A stretch of 64,000 nt of DNA, from assembly GCF_000346465.2 (NCBI RefSeq), contig NC_034012.1, positions 4,507,655-4,571,654 on the forward strand, written 5' to 3'. The translations under genes and the position numbers were made by a program. Positions 23,087-33,900 of the stretch are shown here, one piece after another. The notes beneath the pieces are model-generated. The model ran no database searches. It was not told the origin of the DNA and saw nothing but the letters and a program-made list of their open reading frames with translations. How positions within the stretch are numbered: position 1 is the first letter of the stretch; every line of letters starts with the position of its first letter. The stretch is from Prunus persica (Eukaryota > Streptophyta > Magnoliopsida > Rosales > Rosaceae).

Positions 23087-25672
23087 ATGGGTCTCCTCGG
23101 CAGGGATATATTTGGGCTGCTTTTTCTGGTGATAGTCTTTGCATTTCCAAGGACTGGAGAAGCTCAATCAAGATCCTTTCTGATAAACTGTGGCACAAAT
23201 TCCAGTATCACTCTGAGTGGGAGGAAATGGGTTGGTGACTTAGCCACTAACAATAACCTCACTCTGAGTTCCTCAGGCATTGCTGCATCCACTTCTACCT
23301 CAAGTGATGATTCAACTTACGGGCCACTCTACAAAACAGCCAGAGTGTTCACCAATGGCTTCAACTACACATTTCAAGGTATTAAGGGGAACTATTTTGT
23401 CAGGCTCCATTTCTCTCCCTTCTCCTTTGATAATTACAATGTAAATGAGTCTTCATTTGGAGTTGTGGCAAATGGTCTAAAACTGTTGTCAGAATTCAGT
23501 GTTCATGGTGAGATATCAGACAAGAATGCATACTTGCAGAGTTTAGGAAGCAATTCATCTTCTTCATTGATTAAGGAGTACATTTTGGCCATCAACTTGG
23601 ATTTACTTGTCATTGAGTTCATCCCAGCTAAGGGATCATTTGGATGTATAAATGCAATCGAAATTGTTCCGGTAGTAGATACACTCTTTGCAGGACCAGT
23701 TAGTAAAGTGGGTGGAAATGGTGCAAATCAAAACATAATTTGGCAAGGGATTGAAACTATGTATAGGTTGAACGTTGGGGGTTCTGAAATTAATCCCAGT
23801 CAGGATTCAGATCTTTGGAGAACATGGGAAGTGGATTCTAGCTACATGATCACAGCAAATGCCGGGTTCGAAATAAAAAACAGTTCCAATATTACGTATT
23901 CGTCTGTGAATGATTCCTCGGTAGCTCCTCTTCTTGTGTATGAAAGTGCAAGAACTATGTCCAACACTGAAGTCTTGGAGAAAAAGTTCAACATGTCGTG
24001 GAAATTTGGAGTGGATCCTGATTTTGATTATTTAATTCGACTGCATTTCTGTGAGCTAGTTTATGACATGGAAAACCAGAGGATTTTCAGAATCTACATT
24101 AACAATAGGACTGCAGCAGATAATTTCAATGTTTTTGTCCGGGCAGGGGGGAAGAATAAAGGGTATCATCAGGATTTTTTTGATGTGGTGTCTCCGAAAG
24201 TGGACACACTATGGATTCAATTGGGTCCTGACACTGCAGCTGGGGCTGCCGGAACTGATGCTCTCTTGAGCGGCTTGGAGATTTTCAAGCTCAGTAGAAA
24301 TGGGAATCTTGCTTATGTGGAGAAGTATGGTAGAGGTGTATCTTCACCTCGAAGACGGAGTTCAAAAACTCAACTTCTTTGGGTGGGAGTTGGAGCAGGT
24401 ATAGCTTCTGTTGCCATTCTTGCTACTCTCCTTTTCTGTTTCTGCAATAGATGGAGACAAAAATCAAGTGAAACCAAAAACAATCCTGCTGGGTGGAGGC
24501 CATTGTTCCTTAATGGCTCCATTGTAAACAGCATTGCCAATGCCAAGGGAGCAGCCGGAAGTCAGAATCCATATGGTTCTGTGGCCTCTATTAGAGTTGG
24601 CAAGCGGTTCATGTTAGCAGAGATTCGTGCAGCAACCAATAATTTTGATGAAAGTTTAGTGATTGGACTAGGAGGCTTTGGTAAGGTATACAAAGGGGAG
24701 ATTGATGATGGCACTCTCGTAGCAATCAAGCGAGCCAACCCCCAATCTCAGCAAGGCCTGGCTGAGTTTGAGACAGAGATTGAGACGCTTTCAAAGCTCA
24801 GGCATAGGCATTTGGTCTCTTTGATTGGATTCTGTGAAGAACAAAATGAGATGATTTTGGTTTACGAGTACATGGCAAATGGGACTCTTAGAAGCCATCT
24901 TTTTGGGAGTGATCTCCCACCGCTGACTTGGAAGCTACGAGTAGAAGCATGCATTGGGGCAGCGCGAGGACTCCATTACCTTCACACTGGAGCAGAGAGG
25001 GGGATCATCCACAGGGATGTTAAGACAACCAACATACTGCTAGATGAAAACTTTGTAGCAAAAATGTCTGACTTTGGGTTGTCTAAAACTGGTCCTGCTT
25101 TGGACCATACCCATGTCAGCACTGCAGTTAAAGGAAGCTTTGGATATCTTGACCCCGAATATTTTCGACGACAGCAGTTGACAGAGAAATCCGATGTCTA
25201 CTCTTTTGGGGTAGTGCTGTTTGAAGTTGTTTGTGCTCGGGCTGTTATAAACCCAACCTTGCCAAAAGATCAGATCAACCTTGCAGAATGGGCAATGAAA
25301 TGGCAACAACAGAGGGCACTTGAAACCATCCTTGACCCTCGTCTTGAAGGAAGCTATTGTCCGGAGTCATTGAAGAAGTTTGGGGAGATAGCAGAAAAAT
25401 GTCTTGCCGATGAAGGGAAAAGCCGGCCAACATTGGGGCAAGTTTTGTGGCACTTGGAGTATGTCTTGCAGCTCCATGAAGCTTGGATGCGTACCAATGC
25501 TGGAGACAATTCTTTTACAAGTAGTCAGGCTTTTGGGGCTTTAGTTGAGGGAGAAGCAGAAGAGGGAGAAGGACCTCCGAGTTTAGATGAAGAGACTGGT
25601 TGCAGCAGAAAGTCTACTACAAGAGGATCAAATGAATCTACAGAAGATGGAGCTGAGATGCATGGCCATTGA
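23087..25672 (+). CDS. HERK2: CrRLK1L receptor-like kinase, HERCULES 2 type
   Basis: Intronless gene of 861 aa. The ATG at 23087 is the first in frame and precedes a signal peptide (MGLLGRDIFGLLFLVIVFAF). Residues of about 32-400 form the malectin-like ectodomain (RSFLINCGTNSS; second lobe around LNVGGSEI and LIRLHFCEL). One membrane helix lies at about 430-453 (VGVGAGIASVAILATLLF). An active-type kinase follows: GLGGFGKVYKG, VAIKRA, HRDVKTTNILLD (around residue 641), DFGLS, GSFGYLDPEYFRRQQL and SDVYSFGVVLFE. CrRLK1L receptors sense RALF peptides and wall state at the plasma membrane and promote cell elongation. Assignment to HERK2 rests on remembered similarity and on its AAE14/OLA1 neighbourhood. 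It converges on the gene at 26067-28397 with a gap of 394 bp. Confidence 0.92.
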   Translation: MGLLGRDIFGLLFLVIVFAFPRTGEAQSRSFLINCGTNSSITLSGRKWVGDLATNNNLTLSSSGIAASTSTSSDDSTYGPLYKTARVFTNGFNYTFQGIKGNYFVRLHFSPFSFDNYNVNESSFGVVANGLKLLSEFSVHGEISDKNAYLQSLGSNSSSSLIKEYILAINLDLLVIEFIPAKGSFGCINAIEIVPVVDTLFAGPVSKVGGNGANQNIIWQGIETMYRLNVGGSEINPSQDSDLWRTWEVDSSYMITANAGFEIKNSSNITYSSVNDSSVAPLLVYESARTMSNTEVLEKKFNMSWKFGVDPDFDYLIRLHFCELVYDMENQRIFRIYINNRTAADNFNVFVRAGGKNKGYHQDFFDVVSPKVDTLWIQLGPDTAAGAAGTDALLSGLEIFKLSRNGNLAYVEKYGRGVSSPRRRSSKTQLLWVGVGAGIASVAILATLLFCFCNRWRQKSSETKNNPAGWRPLFLNGSIVNSIANAKGAAGSQNPYGSVASIRVGKRFMLAEIRAATNNFDESLVIGLGGFGKVYKGEIDDGTLVAIKRANPQSQQGLAEFETEIETLSKLRHRHLVSLIGFCEEQNEMILVYEYMANGTLRSHLFGSDLPPLTWKLRVEACIGAARGLHYLHTGAERGIIHRDVKTTNILLDENFVAKMSDFGLSKTGPALDHTHVSTAVKGSFGYLDPEYFRRQQLTEKSDVYSFGVVLFEVVCARAVINPTLPKDQINLAEWAMKWQQQRALETILDPRLEGSYCPESLKKFGEIAEKCLADEGKSRPTLGQVLWHLEYVLQLHEAWMRTNAGDNSFTSSQAFGALVEGEAEEGEGPPSLDEETGCSRKSTTRGSNESTEDGAEMHGH

Positions 25673-26066
25673 GGAAGTGAAATTATATTCATTATTATAT
25701 TGCATTATAAATTCTTTCATATATTGTTTTATTCACTTCTATATGAACTTGAAGTTTGCTATTATTGTAGTTACATTTGTAGGTTTCAAACCATTCATTG
25801 TAATATAGCCTGCTACGTTCAATTGCCTTGGTCATACATTTGAGATTTCTCAAACACAGACCATGTAGCTGCTTTCTGAGCTTTTGGGGCAAGTTTGAAA
25901 GTTGTCTTGTTATTATGTGGAAAGATCAGTCATTGCAATTATTATATCATCACATAGCGAAAATTTCTGTTTCAAAAAAAGGAAAAGATGATCTATACTT
26001 GCTGAGCGTCTATTTCCAAAAGACAACTTGAAACTTCCCAATCTCATCACAGCACAGCTCTTAAAT

Positions 26067-28397
26067 TCAAGAAGTGAACTTGCCGGCAATGGTGCAACAG
26101 AGCCGCTTCACCCCTTGGAAACCTTCATCATCAAGGGAGACGGTAGTTAGCTGTTTTAGCAGAGCCTGCTCAGTAGCTTGATCAAATTCAGACCTTGACT
26201 TAACCACGAAGTACCCCCCACATTCCCAAGCTGAAAGGGTACAAAAGTTTTTTGATGTCTGTAGCTGCACAAACAAAATAAATTCCTGATAAGCATGCAC
26301 ATCAAATGTGTAACCAGCAGACAAGCCATCAAACTTAGGATGTACGATTAGAGTTCTGAACATTTTTTTTATAATAAAAAAAGATAATCAATTAACCATG
26401 CTTATAAACGTAAAAGCATCTCCACACATAAACATGCAAAGCTACATGGTACATGTTTTACCACTGTTACAATAAAGTTACAGGACTGAACCCAGACAAT
26501 AAATAGCATTTTTGATGTTTTCAGTTAAAAATAAAACCATAACCATTTACCTGAAAAAATAAAAATATTCTTTTGCCACGATCAGATATCAGCAGATTAT
26601 ATGGAATGAGCTTTTCCTGTAAACACGAACATATCTCAGCAAGAACCTCCATCATCATATTCAAATGGTTGCTCTCAAAAACTAGAGTCTTAATGGGGTA
26701 ATCTGTAACAGAAGAGATACGCATCCCCTCTTGCCCATCGCCAAAAAAAGTATCCAAAGGCATGAATTCAACAGGTAAAGGGATTTGAAGGTAGCAGGCC
26801 TGCACACAAAATGTATTTTAAATTTATTTGTAAGAAAAAAAAATTTGATATGCAATATACACACTCAGTTTGTTGTTGAGTTGAGATTGAGAGTATAAAC
26901 ATGTCCTGGGCCTCTCCACCCATTGTTGGTTGGATGCTCTAATTCTATCTGCTATAAAAGATGAAATGCGGTAAACCAAACTTCTCTATCTTTGAACAGA
27001 AAAGTTTTTAACAAAAGTGACTTTACAAGTAATTTCTTGATGTTGCCATAAATCGTGAGCACAGGCAACTGAAACATCAGTTTACCATACCGAATATGTC
27101 ATAAGATATAAAATAATACTTTGTATAAGAAATTCTATACCTGGAAATATATATGAGAAGCACTAGGTGAATAGTCATAGAATTGGCGAAAAGAGGAATT
27201 ATTTACTTCAACAGCAACATGCAGAACTAGTTCCAAGGATCTTGCATCTAGGAACTGGTGAAGAATGTAAGAGCTATGTGGTACCAGGAAGACATGGCCA
27301 TATTCCACAGGGGATGACTGAAAAGAAAGCAAAGCATCAATTAGTTCTTACCAAGGTAAAATGCTGTTGGCATATCTAGAAAACCAAAGTCCTAAAAAGC
27401 CTCTAAAGAAATGTCTACATTAAAAAAAAAAAAAAAGAATTCAGAAAAACAATTAAACATCTCCACTTCGCATGGTTATGATAATTTGGTTGGGGTACTT
27501 AACAACCGCTAGTTATCAATTTATACCAATTCATGGCACTAAAAATTTGAAAAAAGATAAGCAATGTCTTACGTTGATAGTAATCAATAAGCCACAATCA
27601 GGCACGGCAGCTGAAAGAACGAGCTCAGGGTTTAACTTTTCACCACTTGCAACACAAAAGAGTAACTCCTCCTGGCGTTCCATCCAACTAAACTCAAACA
27701 CATCTTTTTGGTGGGGGATTTTGTTCTTTCCCAGCTTTGGCATACAATCCCTACTCCATCCTTCATTAAACTGAGCAATAAACTTTCTCCTGCCACCAAT
27801 GACCTGCATAAACCGTAAAGTATCTCCAACTATAAGTGCCTTAACTTAATCATCAAGTTAAAAGAAACATCAGGCTGTTAATAACAAAGACCTTAATTTC
27901 AGAGGTTGTCACATCATATCTGAATAGACCTTTCCACATTCGATCTTCCCACTACAAGGTAGGAAGAAGCATGTAAGTCAATGTCTAAATGACATAAATC
28001 TACAAGTAGCAGGGTTGCAATTTGTCATGTTCCATACCTGCGCTAGAAGAATAGAATCTAGCACACTCTGTTCTTCTTCAATTAAGCATGAAATGCCTCC
28101 AACAGAACCTTTATCCAATACAGAATTGCTACCAAAGCGGTATAAAGGGATTCTTATACCTGAGAAAATTCCTTTATTAAGATAAAAGTAACAAAATTTG
28201 AAGTCCTTCTGATACTATAAACCAACCAAGAAAAGCAATACGGGCATTGTAATCATAACAAGAAGAAAAATCAGACACTACCCAATAACAATCAATAAAA
28301 AATGCTAAAACCCATCAAAGCACAAACCTTGCAACGACAGTGGAGGAGGGCACTGAGACAAAAAGCTGTCGTCTTGAAGCTGCTCCACTGTAACCAT
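26067..28397 (-). CDS. GDP-L-galactose phosphorylase-like (VTC2/GDPGP1 family), altered active site
   Basis: Seven exons on the minus strand: 28397-28328, 28159-28038, 27951-27892, 27803-27573, 27317-27141, 26799-26551 and 26264-26067. The 368-aa frame is intact and all introns are GT-AG. Family blocks are clear: LLAQWEDRMWKGLFRYDVT, KFIAQFNEGW, ELLFCV, SSPVEYGHVFLVP, ASHIYFQACYLQIPLPVEF and SDRGKRIFLFFQ. VTC2 performs the committed step of plant ascorbate synthesis (GDP-L-galactose plus phosphate) by a GalT/HIT mechanism through the second His of HxHxQ. Here that motif reads H216-I-Y218-F-Q220, so the nucleophile position is Tyr (codon TAT). The protein is also shorter than VTC2, which I recall as about 440 aa. 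It may be a pseudoenzyme, a regulator or an enzyme of changed chemistry. The start is the ATG opening MVTVEQLQDD. Confidence 0.85.
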
Positions 28398-29430
28398 GTT
28401 TACTGCTTAATAAAAAACGAAGTATTTTGCAAAATGGCAAAAAATCCAGAATGGAAAAGTTGGACGGTCGTCGTTTCTAGCAGCAGCCACCGCCGGCGAG
28501 GAAGGTAAGATCGGAGGGATGCCCACCGGCCGAGGGTAGGGCACCGCGACCGCCGTGAAACGAAGGGCATGCAAACAACGACTTAGAAAAAGCTCTCATG
28601 CATTCTCTGCCCCTTGAAATCTTAATGCTACGAGTAATTGCTTTGATTAGAGCCGTGATTGCATCAACGAAGCCAGCCCTTGCCGGACCAGCGGTTGCAA
28701 ATCTATATGGTGATCGAGATTGGCGAGAATTATGACCGAAATTTGTGTATCCCTGATTCTCTGTTGACACGGCCTTTGCTTCTGCTTCTTTTCTTTCTGT
28801 TTCTTCTTCTCAGGGCGTCTTTAGATTTCCGAAACAGAGGTACGAATCTACGGCTGCTTTTTCGACGAATGGGAACGTGACGCTTTTGGTCTGGTTTTGA
28901 GTCTTTTGACCGAAACATATATGCCCAGTGGGCTAGCCTTTGCATCATCAGCTAAAATTGGGCCCAAGATTGCACCCCAGATCCAAGCCTACTTTTTTTT
29001 AATTAAAAAAAAATCCAAAAAGCCCAATATATTTTTTAGCCAAGATTAAGCTAAATGAGGTTGCAAGTTTAAAAGTATTTTTCATTTGGCAATTAAAAAA
29101 TTAAAAATTGATTTTATGAAGATGTTGAGAGTCACAAAGACCAAAATTTTAAATTACATTCTCTTATGCTAGAATTTCACAAGATTTTGTTGTAAAATTA
29201 TATATGTCATATAATTTTTTTAACTGATAAATTTTTTTTACCACTAAGATACTCTAGAGATCTTTTAATATGTACAAGTCAAGCTGAATTTTGATGTTAT
29301 AAAACATAAAAACAAATTACTAAATCAAATACATACTACCCAGAAAGAGGCTTTGCTTAGTATTGGGTCTGTCAATTTGGTGCCTTTCCCATTGATTGTT
29401 TCACGGAGACATGTTGGAGGGTCGGTCTAT
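28398..29430. other. Upstream region of the phosphorylase-like gene
   Basis: Promoter and leader side of the minus-strand gene. It includes GGGCCC/TGGGCC site II-like motifs near 28930-28970. Beyond about 28980 the DNA becomes AT-rich. ORFs at 28477-28770 and 28730-28948 (minus) show no domain and are not called. Confidence 0.4.
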
Positions 29431-30225
29431 GTAGTATAGCCGCGCGGCTATACTTTTAAAACATTCTATTTATCGAGAATAGCCTATTTTTAAAATATTC
29501 TATTTATGGAGTATAGCCGCCGGCTATACGTTTTAAATACTTTACAAAATTCTATTTATTGAGTATCGCCGCGCGGCTATACCTGTAAACTATTCTATTC
29601 ATAGAGTATAGCTGCGCGGCTATACTTTTAAAATATTCTACGAAGAATAGCCGGGCGGCTATACTTTAAAAACAATTTATTTATTGAGTATAGCCGTGAG
29701 GCGGATTTTTTAAATATTCTATTTTATGAAGTATCGCCGCACGACTATACTGTAAAAAAAATTCTGTTTATTGAGTATCGCCGGTTGGCTGTACTGTGAA
29801 AATTTCTATTTATGGGGTATAGCCGTCCGGCTATACCGTTTAAATAATCCATATGGAGTATAGCCGCACGGCTATATGATTTAAATAATATATTAGTCTT
29901 ATTTAATTACTTTCATTAGTATTATTTCTTTATTAAATATATTAATTTACTTCATAAATCGTATTACTTAATAAATAGTAATTAATGTTTTAAATTTTTT
30001 CTTTTATAAAATATTTAAATATTAATTATTCGTTAAGTAAATAATAATTCAAACATTACTACAAATTAAAGTAATTAAATAAGAGAAATCCGGATTATGC
30101 TATTTGAAGGGTAACGCCGTGGCTATAATGCTAAAATATTCTATTTATGGAGTATAGTCGTGCGGCTATACGTTTGAAATATTCTATTTAAAGAGTATAG
30201 CCGTGTGGCTATACACTTTAAATAT
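29430..30225. repeat. Array of about 14 GC-rich palindromes in AT-rich spacer
   Basis: A short palindromic core, typically GTATAGCCGCGCGGCTATAC (perfect at 29434-29453), recurs about every 45-60 bp. The spacer is of the type TTTTAAAATATTCTATTTATGGA. About eleven cores, some decayed, lie in 29430-29875. Three more lie in 30105-30220, after an AT-only stretch. Core variants keep dyad symmetry in part (GCCGTCCGGC, GCCGCCGGC, GTGCGGC). I do not recognise the family. It lies 0.7-1.5 kb upstream of OLA1. Confidence 0.85.
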
Positions 30226-30400
30226 ATTATATTTTAATTATTATTTAATATAAAAAAAATAAAGTCCATAAAATAATTAATTATTAATTATTAAGTAATT
30301 TATGAAATTAATAAAATATTTAAATATCCACTAAAAAAAATAAAATTAAAACATAATTACTAATTAAAGTAATTTTAAAAAATCTAAAATTGTACTTAAT
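29880..30400. repeat. Duplicated AT-rich linker around the palindrome array
   Basis: Two stretches (about 29930-30090 and 30240-30385) share ordered words: TAATTA-TTATTTAAT, ATAAAATATTTAAATAT and ATTACTA-AATTAAAGTAATT. Each follows a block of palindromes. The arrangement looks like a higher-order repeat of palindrome block plus linker. Confidence 0.5.
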
Positions 30401-30796
30401 TACATATATTAAATTAAAAAAATTGGCCAAAAAACAAAAGTAAAAATCCAGGTCTATTTATGGAGTACGTTAATACATACTATAATTTTTTCTGAAAAAA
30501 ATAAAAGTAAAAGATAGAGCTCAAAATTTGAATAAATAAAAACCTCTATATTGCTTATTTATTTATTCAAGTAATATGAAAGAGGAGGTTTTCACACACA
30601 CATGCTTCCAAAGTTATATAAGAGTTCGAATGTGAGACCACTCATCTGCAAGTGAAAGCCCCTTTCCACTTTATAGGTTTCTTTTAGAATTTTTTAAGAA
30701 ACAAAGAAAGATAAAAAAATCAGCTCCTTGTGAAGTGGTGCGTTGGGCCAACGCGTGTGTGCGTGTCAACTGCTCACTAGGGTTCGAACCGTTGGG

Positions 30797-30890
30797 TATA
30801 AAAAAGCTCAGAACTGATAACTGAAATCTTTTACTCTCCTTTCTCCTTAAACCACCTCACCACCTCACTCCGTACAAAACCCTAGAAACT
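30797..30890 (+). promoter_or_regulatory. OLA1 core promoter and leader with telo-box-like motif
   Basis: TATAAAAA at 30797-30804 stands 131 nt before the start codon. The pyrimidine-rich leader contains AAAACCCTAG at about 30877-30886, a telo-box-like motif typical of plant translation-machinery genes. Confidence 0.5.
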
Positions 30891-30934
30891 CTCAGCTGCT
30901 CGCTTCGTCTCTTCGTCTTGCTCACAATCTCAAA

Positions 30935-33900
30935 ATGCCTCCCAAATCTGCAAAATCTAAGGAAGCACCAGCTGAGCGACCCATCCTTGGCCGATTCTCA
31001 TCTCACCTTAAGATTGGCATTGTAAGCTCATATCCCTGTCTGTTCATTATATTTCTCCATTTATTTTTCTGTTTGATTCCCCAGAAAACTAGGAAATGAA
31101 AAGGAATTGAAAAAAATTTGGGTCATTTCACTTCATTAGCGTGTAAGACTATTTTGAGTGATGCCGATTCCATATGTTAATTTTTGGGTTGAGCTATTAT
31201 GACCTTTTCATTTATTTGTTTTTAAAGCGCAGCATCATGCATGTTAAATATATATAATGAAAATTTTCTTTAAATTTTGCGTTCAATTTAATATTTTACC
31301 CCAATTATTGAGTTCTCAGGTTGAGCTGTAATTGTACTTAGTTTTGTAGTTTTCTGTTGCATTTGCAAGTCCACATTAAAAAGGAAAGTAGTTAAATATT
31401 GAAAATGATGAAGTGATTGTACTCTAAGCTTTTGTTTCTGGATAGGTTGGATTGCCGAATGTTGGAAAATCTACTCTTTTTAACACTCTCACAAAGTTGT
31501 CAATACCTGCTGAGAACTTCCCTTTCTGCACAATTGAACCCAATGAAGCCCGAGTCAATGTTCCCGATGAGCGATTTGACTGGCTTTGTCAATTGTACAA
31601 GCCAAAAAGCGAGGTTTGTCTCTGACTTGCTTTACTGTGGGAAGCCTTATGTTATGGTTTTCTGCTAACTACTGAGATCAGGTTTGGCTGGTAGTTTTGG
31701 TATCTTTCAGACTATGACAATTTTTAAAAATTATGATATTCGATGGATTGCCTTTTTGCATTTCCATTCAGACTCTTGATTCTTGTTAGACCTTTTTTTT
31801 TCCTTGAATTTTCATGATAGTTTTTGCACTCTCTTTATTTGTATATCATTGCCATTGCTGCCATGTCCTCCCGTTTTAATCTTACTGTCTCTGGTGTCGC
31901 ACTAACATTGTTCCCTTCAATGTCATTACTTGCATCTCTATGATTGTAATCCTTACCATGTATTGAACCATACTATGAGTTGTTTAGTATTTCTGTATTT
32001 GGCATCTTTTTCATCAGTTTAGTCCTTACCATCTATTGCATGCCACTGCCATTGTTCCCTTAACCTATTTCAACAGATTCATTTAACATGCTGCTTGAGT
32101 GTTGGTTGTCAAGCACTAGATTCCCTAGATGGTTGCAATAATCTACAAACGTCAGGGCATAATGAAAACTTTTAGTGATGAAAAAACCAACTAAAGAAAA
32201 ATAAAATACCAGGTGGACATTGACAGGTCACCATAGGATCCCAAGTTTGGGTCCCCCCTTCTTAGTATTATGGGCAATTTTCATGAATGTTGATGGTACT
32301 GTAGTAGGGGTTGAAACTGGAACAGACCATCTACCTGTTTGGTTACTAACACAATTTTAATTACATATTTCTGTAACCAAATATGTTCATATGAATGGTG
32401 ATATTATTTTTGACAAAGGCAATGGGATTTTTCATTTTCGTAGGTAAGCTTATTGTTCATGCATATAATTTTATTGAACTTTTTGTTAACATGTGCAATT
32501 CATTTTGATATGCAGGTCTCAGCTTTTTTAGAAATCCATGATATAGCCGGACTTGTTCGAGGTGCCCACGAAGGACAAGGGTTGGGCAACAGTTTCTTAT
32601 CCCATATCCGTGCCGTTGATGGCATCTTTCATGTTTTACGTAAGATGTTTCTACTTTCGATGCACTACATGCTTGAATGTTGTTATCTTAGAAGGCATAG
32701 TACTTCTGTAACAGCCAAATAACTGCATGATTCTAATATTAACATGAAGAACTAAGGGGAGACTTATACTTATTAGTCTGTCTTGAGTAGTATTGTATTT
32801 ATTTTATGTCTATCTTTAGGATGACGGACAGTGTAGCTAAAGTTTGAGAAAAACTAAAAAAGAATCTTCTTTAGGAGGGGAGTGAAACACGTGTAGTAGC
32901 TAAGGGGAGTTAATGTGTATACAGGTCACAGCTTTTCTCTAACTTATCATGTCTTTGGGTCATGCAAGTTAATTGAATGGTAGGTATACACAGTACAATC
33001 GAAATATCAGTTGGTTTTATTATGTCATGAGAACATAAATAATTGTGACCCGTGACATGCTTCAAAGAGGAAGACCCTATGCATGTTCACCTTCACAGTG
33101 GTGTGGGTTGGTCCTCAAAGTTGTATTTCCTGTTGAGGGAGAATTTCTTGGATATGGGGTGGGGGCCAGAAAGGCGATTCTCTTTGGTGGTGTGCAGTTT
33201 GTCTCTTATGTGGACTGTTTGGATGGAAATAAGCAATAGGTCTATTTTATGATAAAGCAGAGGAAATGGATCTGCTTTTGGATGGAATTAGTTTTAACTT
33301 CTGTTTGGCATCATTGTCAAAGCATTTTTCAAATATTCCTTTTAGTGTCATTCAGCTCGATTGGGGAGAGTAAGTTGAATGTAGAATGTGTTTTTGTTGA
33401 GGAGGTGGATCTGATGGACTTCTCATCTGTCCTACTTGTAATGGTCTTGTATGAATGTATTGCTACTATGAAATTCACTGTTCTCTTTAACCATTTTTCT
33501 AGGTGCATTTGAAGATCCGGATATCATCCATGTTGATGATACTGTGGATCCTGTGAGGGATTTGGAGATTATTAGTGCAGAATTGCGCCTAAAGGTGTGC
33601 TTTACTTGTCTGTGATATCCTAGCTATGGTTGATTCTTGGTTGCTTTTTATGATCTATATTTAAAACCATCATTTGTGATTCTCTTTCTCTGTGCGAGTG
33701 TGACTTAATGCATTTAAACCCTGTAGCTCCCCTTCTACTCTTACTTTCCAAATTTCTGAATCTCATTATGCTTGTTCTTTTCTATCTTTCGAGTTGCAAC
33801 TTATCTGTCCATATAGATTTTTAAGAGAGTTATATCTTATGTTTTTGTAGGATATTGAATTCATGGAGAGGAGGATAGAAGATCTTGAAAAGAGCATGAA

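Noticed and set aside
28477..28770. 97-codon ORF on the minus strand beyond the phosphorylase-like gene
   Set aside because: Not in frame with the gene through any good splice site and without a recognisable domain; it is probably promoter or leader DNA.
29430..30225. CRISPR-like array of repeats and spacers
   Set aside because: The spacing is regular, but the spacers are themselves repeats, the cores are degenerate palindromes, and the genome is plainly plant nuclear.
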